A DNA stretch of 5,280 bases from assembly GCA_044425705.1 (NCBI GenBank), contig JAWXVD010000182.1, positions 1-5,280 of the forward strand, read 5' to 3'. The position numbers and the translations under genes are program-made. Each line of letters opens with the position of its first letter. Position 1 is the first letter of the stretch. This DNA comes from JAWXVD01 sp044425705 (GTDB lineage Bacteria; Bacillota; Clostridia; Lachnospirales; Lachnospiraceae). Of the stretch, positions 1-5,280 are shown piece by piece. Under the pieces are notes generated by a model. That model saw only the letters and a program-made list of their open reading frames with translations. It searched no databases and was not told the origin of the DNA.

Positions 1-1239
1 CTTCTTTGTATTCTCTAACATTGTTACATCATTGTTTGTAATTCCGCCCAAATAAATGGCACTTAGTAATTTAAAGCCCAGTGACATTCGTTTTCCCAAA
101 GAACTTTCCACTTCCAGTGGTAGTTCATCAAAGATCAAATTCTTTCTATCAATTCTCGATAATAACGTTGCTCCAAAATCCCATCTATACACATCATCTG
201 GTACATCTATACCCAACTTTTGATATAGCTTCAAAACCTCATCTCTAACGGCTCCTGATGGAGATGCAACTGGTACATTCCAAAATGGACGGGCTGACAA
301 TAATTCTTCACTTGTTAACGTAGTACCACCTGCGTTAACTAATGAAAAAATATTTTGAGCATCTAATACTGTAGCATTATATAATTTGATCATACCTATC
401 CTTGCTTTAGAAATAACTGCTTCACTTCTTTTGACTACATCAATACAATTACTATAATAATCCCAGTGCATACTAATATGATCCTTTAAGGCTTTTTCAC
501 AATCTTCTGTTACTCTATACCTCAATAAATTATCACAAAAACTATCTCTATCAATATTATTTTCCTCAATAGATTCAAGTATTTTCTTTCTTAACTTAAC
601 TGGATCACATACATATTTCCCTTCCCTAACTGTTGCATAACTTAAATCTTTTATTTCTACTATCCCATTAAACAAAAACATTCGTTCAAATTTTGTATTT
701 CCTTTTACTTTTTTACCATGTACAACTAATATAATATCCAACAGGGTAACTAAACTATTATATTGTGATTGAGCATCAAAAGAATCTATCCATTCGTCAT
801 CTTCCGAATCCTCTTCATTCTCAGTTTCACTTTCTTTTACATTTTCAAATTCTTTCTGTAAATAAATATCTATTTTTTTCCAAAATTTTTCTTTAACTAT
901 ATCATCACTATCATTTGCAGTAAATTTAATAAATGATCGTGCCCATTCATATAGCGATACATAATCTTCTCTCATTAACTTAAGTGCATTTCTACGTTGT
1001 CTTCCATCCAGTAACCATACTGCATCCTTACTGTGATTTAATATTACTACTCCAACTGGATACTCTTTAAAAACACTAATACACAGTTTAAAATTATCTT
1101 CTTTCGTCCAAGTCTGTTTACGTTGAAATCTGGGTAGTTTAATATTACTTGCATTATCAATAAAATCTTTAACGCTACTTTCCACGATACTATATGCCAT
1201 AATTTTCTCTCCTGTATTCTTTTTTCTCCCATCGTTCAT
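1..1239 (-). CDS. DUF262 (GmrS-like) domain protein, C-terminus beyond the window
   Basis: The minus-strand frame is open from 1239 to the left edge (413 codons, no stop), so the protein is cut by the window. Numbered from the start at 1239, it shows three DUF262 signatures: PRFQRKQTW at 36-44, WLLDGRQRRNAL at 75-86 (the family's DGQQR motif, here DGRQR) and FSLVNAGGTTLTSEEL at 298-313. A very acidic, low-complexity linker lies at about 132-152. DUF262 is the ParB/Srx-like fold of the GmrS half of GmrSD type IV restriction enzymes, which bind and hydrolyse nucleotides, and it is common in stand-alone defence proteins. Whether a DUF1524 HNH nuclease follows cannot be seen. I chose 1239 because GAGGTGA lies four bases before it. 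An in-frame ATG at 1200 also has AGGAG eight bases upstream and begins MAYSIVESS, so it is a real alternative. The substrate is unknown. The family call is firm; a restriction role is inferred. Confidence 0.88.
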   Translation of the reverse strand, partial: MNDGRKKNTGEKIMAYSIVESSVKDFIDNASNIKLPRFQRKQTWTKEDNFKLCISVFKEYPVGVVILNHSKDAVWLLDGRQRRNALKLMREDYVSLYEWARSFIKFTANDSDDIVKEKFWKKIDIYLQKEFENVKESETENEEDSEDDEWIDSFDAQSQYNSLVTLLDIILVVHGKKVKGNTKFERMFLFNGIVEIKDLSYATVREGKYVCDPVKLRKKILESIEENNIDRDSFCDNLLRYRVTEDCEKALKDHISMHWDYYSNCIDVVKRSEAVISKARIGMIKLYNATVLDAQNIFSLVNAGGTTLTSEELLSARPFWNVPVASPSGAVRDEVLKLYQKLGIDVPDDVYRWDFGATLLSRIDRKNLIFDELPLEVESSLGKRMSLGFKLLSAIYLGGITNNDVTMLENTKK

Positions 1240-1292
1240 ACTTTCACCTCTACAATATTAATTGATGTATTGAGATGAATTTATTTTATATA

Positions 1293-1301
1293 ATTCTATC
1301 A
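1293..1301 (-). promoter_or_regulatory. Possible extended -10 promoter of the DUF262 gene
   Basis: Read on the minus strand the sequence is TGATAGAAT, which fits an extended -10 (TG-n-TATAAT with one mismatch). It would start transcription about 45 bases before the start codon at 1239. No good -35 is found at the usual distance, so this is weak. It is supported mainly by the hairpin at 1358-1432, which would separate DUF262 from the gene upstream. Confidence 0.3.
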
Positions 1302-1357
1302 CAATACTTTCTGAAGATCTTGTTTTTATTTAAAATATACAGTTTTCATAAAATTAT

Positions 1358-1432
1358 GAAACCAGTAATAACATTAACGCAATTTATCTACTAGTAGCAA
1401 TAAATTACACTAAAAATGCTATTACTGGTTTC
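1358..1432 (-). terminator. Long nested hairpin after the 1452-1789 gene, probable terminator
   Basis: The arms are 1358-1375 and 1415-1432, 18 bases each, with one non-identical position. In minus-strand RNA that position is a G-U pair, so the stem is complete; in plus-strand RNA it is an A-C mismatch. This polarity fits a structure made from the minus-strand transcript that ends at 1452. The 39-base loop holds a second stem (1381-1387 with 1400-1406) around the perfect palindrome CTACTAGTAG at 1388-1397. Only a short T-rich run (ATAATTTTAT) follows on the minus strand, so termination may be partial. A mobile-element end or an RNA processing site are alternatives. Confidence 0.6.
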
Positions 1433-1451
1433 TTTATCTATACAAAATAAT

Positions 1452-1789
1452 TTAGGCATTATCTTGTATAAACTTTATCACTCTACGAACATCTCGTCCG
1501 CGTCGAGTTTCTGTTGTCTTTGCTAATATTGCTATATCTGAACTAATTGTATCTATCCCCTCTTCTGCTACCAATTGATTCTGAACTATCGGTATTCGTA
1601 AACACAATCTAGCACTTAGTTTCATTTGCTTCTCTCGCGAAAGAGTGCAATAATACATTGCCATTTCCGATATTTCAACAACTGCTTTTAATTTTTTCTT
1701 TCTAATAATAGCTAAATCAAGTAACGTGGCCATTTTCGAATGATTTTCTCCATATTTTTTAAATGCAACCTTATTTTTTTTAGAATCCG
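1452..1789 (-). CDS. C-terminal part of a protein with a restriction-enzyme-like winged-helix tail, 5' end lost in the gap
   Basis: There are 111 readable codons ending in TAA at 1452-1454. The upstream end is lost in the N run, and no start codon is visible. The stretch begins lysine-rich, then reads YGENHSKMATLLDLAII (residues 12-28 of the visible part), LCLRIPIVQ (61-69) and TTETRRGRDVRRVIKFI (91-107). From memory of family patterns, the order 'YGENH-K-A-LLDL', 'L-LRIPIIQ' and a final 'ST-RR--V---I' resembles a helical or winged-helix domain at the C-terminus of several restriction-endonuclease-type proteins (DUF7226-like). That assignment is tentative and no catalytic residues are visible here. 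The piece could be a separate gene or the end of the radical SAM protein. With exactly ten N the two frames do not join; they join if the true gap is a multiple of three. Confidence 0.6.
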
Positions 1790-1799
1790 NNNNNNNNNN
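1790..1799. other. Assembly gap (ten N)
   Basis: Ten undetermined bases lie between two minus-strand coding segments in different frames. A round number of N is often a placeholder for unknown length, so anything from a few bases to whole genes may be missing. All readings across this point are artefacts, including the apparent stop of the radical SAM frame at 1780-1782 and an apparent GTG start at 1808. Confidence 0.97.
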
Positions 1800-3291
1800 A
1801 ATATTCACCTATCGCATCATATGTACCGTCAACTACACTATCTTTTAAAATGTAAGGCAGCTCAAAAATTGCGTCCTCAATTTCACTATATTGAATTATT
1901 GTATCAGCCTTAACATTTTCTCTAGATTCTGCTTTTCTAAGAATTTCTATCAATTCTTCTAAACTAAACCCTAATAATGCCTCTGCAACCTTCTCTGCTA
2001 CTAGAGTTGAACTGACTGTACAATTCGAATGTTTATATTGCAAACAATTGATATCAACTTCTTTAGTTAAATATTTTTCTACTATTTTTTCTTTATCTGA
2101 TAGTAACGTTTCCCAACACAAACCTGACCTTTCGCAAAATTCACACAATGGCTTATTTGCATATTTCCTGCCATATCCATACTGAAGAGAATACATATTT
2201 TCTTGTTCGAACTTCAAGTCGAAATATTGACTTGCAATTCGAGGAAATCTTGCTTCAAAATCCAACATAGATTGGTATGCCGAACAATTTGACGTTTTAT
2301 CTTTTTTATATTCTTGATTTGCTACACAAAATTCTCTATACGATTTCTTTTTAAAAAAACTCGGCTGATTACACCATCGAGCTAATTGAATATAAATATC
2401 TTTAAATTCACTATTTTTATATTCTTCATATCTCATAATATACGGAAGTGACCCATATCTCATTAGAGTATGAATGCGTTGAAAAACATCCTCTATATCC
2501 CTTTCATCCTGTGAATTATATGCACTTATAACATACATCTTACATACTTTAGATGAGTAGCGTTTCCACAATTGAACTTTATTTACAATCAGATCTGTAT
2601 CTTCGATATGGTCAAATGCAAAAATAAAATCTCCATGATAATGTGTGTTTACAAATCTCTTTGCTTTTTCGTCTGTCATTAATCTCAAATCAATTCCTTG
2701 TCTAAACTGGAAAGGTTTACCTATTAATTCTAGTTCATCAAGAATTTGATTCCACTTCGGATGCGAAAGTATATTATCATCCCATAAATATATATATGGT
2801 CTTTTTTCATCATAAAATTCTTTAATCGGAGAATGTATAAATGATCTGTCATATTTTTTATTTACACAAAATGAACATTTTCTAAAACATCCACGTGTAG
2901 CAAAACCGATTGAATAATCCAAATAATCTGCAAATTTACTTCTTACCTTTCCCAACTTAATTTGTTCATTAACATAATCTAAATACAAATCGTAATATGG
3001 CATATGATGCTCGATCTCATCTGGTAAATTTTCTCCACCATCTTCATAAAATCCTGTTCCACCATATGATATATTAGGTAATTTTATTACCCAGTCTGGG
3101 ACTTCTGTAAAAGTAAATACCCTAGACATATAAATTTCATCATAATCAACTATTTCATCATATGATTTATAGATCAGATTTACCTCATCACCTAATTCCA
3201 AATGATACCCCGCTATTTTCATTAACGCTAAATTAGGATGTCTTGTCCCATTATCCATTAAATCTGCATCTATAATCCCAATTTTTTTCAT
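1800..3291 (-). CDS. Radical SAM protein of unknown substrate, C-terminus cut by the assembly gap
   Basis: There are 497 readable codons, numbered here from ATG at 3291. Residues 1-70 (IGIIDADLMDNGTRHPNLALMKIAGYH and on) look like a Rossmann-type, B12-binding-like N-domain, but I see no DxHxxG cobalamin motif. GGTGFY is at 77-82. The radical SAM cluster motif GCFRKCSFC gives C135, C139 and C142 (CxxxCxxC), which would hold the 4Fe-4S cluster that cleaves S-adenosylmethionine. WDDNIL at 170-175 and RQGIDLR at 197-203 fit later strands of the barrel. A cysteine-rich C-terminal part (C383, C386, C392, C416, C424) could bind a second cluster or zinc. Similar proteins starting 'IGIIDADL-D-GTRHPNLALMKI' occur, as I recall, in Firmicutes and phages without known function. 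An in-frame ATG at 3303 exists but has no usable ribosome binding site; 3291 has GGTGG five bases ahead and matches the family start. The fold is sure, the reaction unknown. Confidence 0.88.
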
Positions 3292-3316
3292 TTCATCCAC
3301 CATTTCTTCATTTGTT

Positions 3317-3336
3317 GATCGAACTTAGTTTCGATC
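3317..3336. repeat. Inverted repeat GATCGAA/TTCGATC in the radical SAM leader
   Basis: A perfect 7-bp inverted repeat with a 6-base loop begins a few bases after the predicted transcription start (about 3340) of the radical SAM gene. It could be an operator half-site pair or a stem at the 5' end of the mRNA. The sequence alone does not decide. Confidence 0.5.
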
Positions 3337-3346
3337 TCATATAGTC

Positions 3347-3374
3347 ATTATAACACAAACGATTTTTTTGACAA
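3347..3374 (-). promoter_or_regulatory. Sigma-70-type promoter of the radical SAM gene
   Basis: On the minus strand a TTGTCA -35 (3369-3374) lies 16 bases before a perfect TATAAT -10 (3347-3352). The predicted start at about 3340 leaves a leader of about 50 bases before the ATG at 3291. The match to consensus is good and the position is right, so the gene probably has its own promoter rather than depending on the membrane-protein gene upstream. Confidence 0.8.
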
Positions 3375-3392
3375 GATCTCTCTTGACTTTTT

Positions 3393-3418
3393 TCTTGAAA
3401 ATTATTGACTTTTCAAGA
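3393..3418. repeat. Inverted repeat upstream of the radical SAM promoter
   Basis: TCTTGAAAA (3393-3401) and TTTTCAAGA (3410-3418) form a perfect 9-bp inverted repeat with an 8-base spacer, about 20 bases upstream of the -35. It is followed by a further small palindrome, GATCACTTGATC at 3417-3428. On the minus strand it is followed by A rather than T residues, so it is not a normal terminator for the gene ending at 3431. An operator or activator site is more likely. Confidence 0.5.
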
Positions 3419-3430
3419 TCACTTGATCCT

Positions 3431-3778
3431 TCACTTCACTATTTCCCCCTCCATATCACATTCCACTGTATACCACACTCCATCCACTTCAACTTCTACC
3501 GTTATCCCATCCATCTCCAACATACAGAACTCTTTAAACTCTAACTCATCTACGTCTCTTTCATAATATTCCCCCACGTTTCCCTTCACTTTCTCTTCTA
3601 GTTCAATACGTTCATCTATCACATCTTCTCCATTCACATAAGCACTCACAACTTGTCCATTACTGATTGCGATAATTGAAGAAAACTCTTCCTGCTCCCT
3701 GTTTAATTGCATTGCAACTATTATTCCAATAGCCAAACCTCCTGCTAACATCCCTACTCTTTTTACTCGTTTACCCAT
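3431..3778 (-). CDS. Small single-pass membrane protein, unknown function
   Basis: The product has 115 residues from the ATG at 3778. A basic start (MGKRVKRV) is followed by one hydrophobic segment at about residues 8-25 (VGMLAGGLAIGIIVAMQL). After it comes an acidic, beta-rich region, including DGITVEVEVDGVWYTVECD at about 90-108, with two cysteines, C85 and C107. By the positive-inside rule the short basic end is cytoplasmic and the acidic domain is outside, where the cysteines might pair. An ATG at 3814 is in frame, but the predicted transcription start of this gene (about 3812) falls on it and it has no ribosome binding site. The ATG at 3778 has AGAGGA eight bases ahead. I do not recognise the family. 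The gene is divergent from the XRE regulator and shares its control region. Its codon use looks more GC-rich than the radical SAM gene next to it. Confidence 0.75.
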   Translation of the reverse strand: MGKRVKRVGMLAGGLAIGIIVAMQLNREQEEFSSIIAISNGQVVSAYVNGEDVIDERIELEEKVKGNVGEYYERDVDELEFKEFCMLEMDGITVEVEVDGVWYTVECDMEGEIVK

Positions 3779-3818
3779 ATGTCTTTTCCTCTTTTCTTTT
3801 TGCAATCTATTCATTGCA

Positions 3819-3847
3819 ATTATAGTTTCTTTTTATACTAAAATCAA
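3819..3847 (-). promoter_or_regulatory. Promoter of the small membrane protein gene
   Basis: On the minus strand a TTGATT -35 (3842-3847) lies 17 bases before a perfect TATAAT -10 (3819-3824). Transcription would start at about 3812, giving a leader of about 34 bases to the ATG at 3778. This placement is the main reason for rejecting the longer reading from 3814. Confidence 0.75.
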
Positions 3848-3855
3848 TAAAAAGA
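3828..3855. promoter_or_regulatory. Candidate operator between the divergent genes
   Basis: TCTTTTTAT (3828-3836) and ATAAAAAGA (3847-3855) form a perfect 9-bp inverted repeat with a 10-base spacer. It covers the spacer and -35 of the leftward promoter and also a TATACT (3834-3839) that may be the -10 of the rightward XRE gene. That position is where an autoregulating XRE repressor would be expected to bind. The repeat is A/T-rich, so chance symmetry cannot be ruled out. Confidence 0.45.
3834..3839 (+). promoter_or_regulatory. Possible -10 of the XRE regulator gene
   Basis: TATACT matches the -10 consensus at five of six positions and would give a leader of about 40 bases before the ATG at 3887. 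A clear -35 at 16-18 bases upstream is missing, as expected for a weak or regulated promoter. A second TATACT at 3858-3863 is too near the ribosome binding site to be a comfortable alternative. Confidence 0.4.
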
Positions 3856-3886
3856 CATATACTACACAAAGAAAGAGGTATTTCAA

Positions 3887-4141
3887 ATGGCTCAGAAATT
3901 AAAACAAGTAAATGATATTTCTATCGGCAGTAATATCCGTAATTTGCGAAATGCCTGTAACTTAACCCAAGAACAAGTTGTGGCTCAATTACAACTTCGT
4001 AATCTTCCTACTTCTCGTAGCACTTATTCACAGATAGAATCCGGTACCTACAATATTCGTATCAGTGAATTAATTGCACTAACCGATATTTTCAATACCG
4101 ATTTCAACACCATATTCGCAAATGTCCTCAACGCAAAATAA
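3887..4141 (+). CDS. XRE-family helix-turn-helix transcriptional regulator
   Basis: This 84-residue protein is almost only a Cro/C1-type HTH domain. IGSNIRNLRNACNLTQEQVV (residues 13-32) gives helix 1 and the start of helix 2. An extended 'QLQLRNLP-TSRSTYSQIESG' part carries the recognition helix and the conserved QIESG. ISELIALTDIFNTDFNTIFA (59-78) forms the final helices. There is no added ligand-binding or dimerisation domain. The short length fits a phage- or island-type DNA-binding repressor. AGAGGT lies seven to eight bases before the ATG. It is the only plus-strand gene here, divergent from the small membrane protein and convergent with the AbiE operon, so it most likely regulates itself and the membrane protein. 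A link to AbiE is less likely because AbiEi proteins carry their own DNA-binding domain. The family call is secure; the targets are inferred. Confidence 0.93.
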   Translation: MAQKLKQVNDISIGSNIRNLRNACNLTQEQVVAQLQLRNLPTSRSTYSQIESGTYNIRISELIALTDIFNTDFNTIFANVLNAK

Positions 4142-4187
4142 ATCCCTAGATACCTCATGAGATTTACTCATAAGATACCTAGGGATT
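4141..4187 (-). terminator. Strong hairpin terminator between convergent XRE and abiEii genes
   Basis: Arms of 21 bases (4141-4161 and 4167-4187) flank a 5-base loop. In minus-strand RNA all 21 positions pair, three of them as G-U. In plus-strand RNA those three are mismatches. On the minus strand the T-rich run ATTTATTTT overlaps the end of the stem, so it is best read as the terminator of the AbiE operon, which stops at 4212. It may also stop the XRE transcript, whose stop codon overlaps the first base of the stem. Confidence 0.85.
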
Positions 4188-4211
4188 CTTCTATGAATCG
4201 ACTACAAAGTC

Positions 4212-5012
4212 TTATTCTATTGTCTGAATGAACTTTCTAACCTTCTCGAACACTTCATCAACTGTCATATTCAACCAATTCTTTCTTGATCTTTCTACTT
4301 GTTTCTTATATGTATCGCTTTTAAATATTCTCTCCATTCTCTTTTGAATATCTGCTGCTTTTGATACGTTAATTGTAGAATCAGCATAGATATATTTCTC
4401 TATACATCGCTCTAATTGCTGCATGTCCACCGTATCCGACAAATAACAAATATCAAATATATCTTTATATCGGGTAGAACGAGTTCCAAATCGTAGCATA
4501 GATTTCAACTTTTCTGTTATCATTTGCGCCTTGGAATTAATCAACACACTTGCCATTTCCTCATCATAACAAACATCAAAGCAGTATTCCTCTTGTTCTA
4601 TATCAAGATCCTTATGTACACCAATATCCATTTTAGAAGATAGTACATTTCCAACATCATCGGATACTTCTATATAAATTCGTTTTCCTTTGTAATCTCT
4701 ATGATTCAATTCTTCTACTGGCGAGGCTATTCTTAAATGAATCCCATCTTGGCAATCCAATCGATCTATAAATATTTTAATTGCCTCTTCTGATATAGAA
4801 TATTTAATGAAATCCAAATCAATATCCTGCGTTGCACGTCTCACTTCACCAGACAAGCTTCGCATGACTACTCCACCTTTGATTGTAACATTTCTACTCA
4901 AACTACTTTTAGAAATCGCATGAACAATAATATCTTGGCATAACTTCGCCTCTGCATTCGCTTCGTTATATCCAGCACCTTTAATTTTCTCTACTTCTTC
5001 CATTAAATTCAT
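4212..5012 (-). CDS. abiEii: AbiEii/AbiGii-family nucleotidyltransferase toxin
   Basis: This 266-residue protein shows the DUF1814 AbiEii pattern. IKGGVVMRSL at 44-53 is followed by RRATQDIDLDF at 58-68, giving the GG and D63-x-D65 of a minimal nucleotidyltransferase. KMDIGVHKD is at 127-135 with D129. ITEKLKSMLRFGTRSTRYKDIFD at 165-187 includes K168 and the closing R-x-KDIFD motif. These residues would bind NTP and metal and transfer a nucleotide to a target; related toxins modify tRNA. In AbiE systems this toxin halts growth when the antitoxin's control is lost, as on phage infection. The length is usual for the shorter family members. The ATG at 5010-5012 shares one base with the antitoxin's TAA, and GGAGGTG lies five bases before it, so translation is probably coupled. 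All catalytic positions look intact. Confidence 0.93.
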   Translation of the reverse strand: MNLMEEVEKIKGAGYNEANAEAKLCQDIIVHAISKSSLSRNVTIKGGVVMRSLSGEVRRATQDIDLDFIKYSISEEAIKIFIDRLDCQDGIHLRIASPVEELNHRDYKGKRIYIEVSDDVGNVLSSKMDIGVHKDLDIEQEEYCFDVCYDEEMASVLINSKAQMITEKLKSMLRFGTRSTRYKDIFDICYLSDTVDMQQLERCIEKYIYADSTINVSKAADIQKRMERIFKSDTYKKQVERSRKNWLNMTVDEVFEKVRKFIQTIE

Positions 5013-5280
5013 TACAGCACCTCCATCTCTATCATATGCATCAGCCTATCCCCTTGCTTGAATCTACTTGCATACTCCTCCAACCTCGCTATATCCATAT
5101 ATTCTACTTTCTTTCTATAGCTCAAAATAATTTCTTTATAATAATCAAATGGTAGATTATTTCTAAAACGCATGAGCTCTAATAGCATTCGTTCTTGATC
5201 GTATATAGCAATTGTAATATTATTTCGTTGCATTTGCGTAATGCCAATATCGAATAAATCTGCTCTTACAAAGGATTGTT
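5012..5280 (-). CDS. abiEi: AbiEi-family antitoxin, C-terminal part; N-terminus beyond the window
   Basis: The frame is open from the right edge to TAA at 5012-5014, with 88 codons visible. The pattern 'FDIGITQ' followed by 'NITIAIYDQERMLLELMRF' and 'RNNLPFDYYKEIILSY' is typical of the C-terminal half of AbiEi proteins, which carry 'GI--------I-IYD-ERT--D--R-R'. In these antitoxins the N-terminal winged helix, expected right of the window, binds the operon promoter, and the C-terminal domain counters the toxin. An ATG at 5233 is internal: the matching sequence continues upstream of it. Overlap with abiEii by one base is the standard arrangement of this type IV toxin-antitoxin system. The operon promoter and the N-terminus are not in view. 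Confidence 0.85.
   Translation of the reverse strand, partial: QSFVRADLFDIGITQMQRNNITIAIYDQERMLLELMRFRNNLPFDYYKEIILSYRKKVEYMDIARLEEYASRFKQGDRLMHMIEMEVL

Noticed and set aside
1047..1232. A 61-codon minus-strand reading frame inside the DUF262 gene
   Set aside because: It lies in a different frame from the DUF262 protein, which has clear family motifs across the same bases.
1240..1451. An extra small gene or tRNA in the gap between DUF262 and the tail gene
   Set aside because: No supported reading frame with a ribosome binding site and no cloverleaf is visible; the stretch is explained by the hairpin and a leader or promoter region.
1790..1808. A GTG start for the tail gene at 1808 and a stop of the radical SAM frame at 1780-1782
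   Set aside because: Both depend on reading through the N run as exactly ten bases; the gap length is not known.
1800..3291. The radical SAM protein as a B12-dependent methylase or prokaryotic viperin
   Set aside because: The N-domain lacks the DxHxxG cobalamin motif, and the cluster motif context (GCFRKCSFC) and the long cysteine-rich tail do not fit viperin.
3372..3400. Plus-strand terminator from CAAGA/TCTTG followed by a T run
   Set aside because: The stem is only 5 bp and no plus-strand gene lies upstream to be terminated; the T run is the -35 side of the minus-strand promoter region.
3779..3814. Extended N-terminus of the small membrane protein from ATG 3814
   Set aside because: The predicted transcript starts at about 3812, and there is no ribosome binding site; ATG 3778 has a good one.

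Overview
The window is low-GC, with A/T-rich codons, GGAGG-type ribosome binding sites and canonical TTGaca/TATAAT promoters. This points to a Firmicute, most likely a gut Clostridia or Lachnospiraceae-type genome; the lineage is an inference from style, not from a marker gene. A run of ten N at 1790-1799 shows that the source is a draft scaffold with an unclosed gap. No ribosomal RNA, tRNA, CRISPR array, transposase or housekeeping gene is visible. The content is typical of an accessory or defence-type island.

Layout. All genes except one are on the minus strand, so the reading order runs from right to left. At the right edge (5012-5280) is the C-terminal end of an AbiEi-type antitoxin. It overlaps by one base an AbiEii-type nucleotidyltransferase toxin (4212-5012), forming a type IV toxin-antitoxin operon that ends in a strong hairpin (4141-4187). 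Converging on that hairpin from the other side is the only plus-strand gene, a small XRE-family helix-turn-helix regulator (3887-4141). Divergent from the regulator is a small single-pass membrane protein of unknown function (3431-3778). The two share a 108-bp intergenic region in which overlapping promoters coincide with an inverted repeat.

Next come a repeat-rich promoter region (3304-3430) and a long radical SAM protein (1800-3291) whose 3' end runs into the gap. On the far side of the gap is the C-terminal part of a second coding region (1452-1789) that resembles winged-helix tails of restriction-type proteins. A 75-nt nested hairpin (1358-1432) follows, and then a DUF262 (GmrS-like) protein (1-1239) that continues off the left edge.

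How the genes may work together. AbiE is an established phage-defence and toxin-antitoxin module. DUF262 is the fold of the GmrSD-type restriction subunit. A radical SAM enzyme of unclear substrate sits beside a possible restriction-like tail. The XRE protein probably controls its own promoter and that of the membrane protein. A coherent multi-gene system made of the radical SAM protein, the tail gene and DUF262 is possible but not shown. The assembly gap falls exactly where such a link would have to be read.
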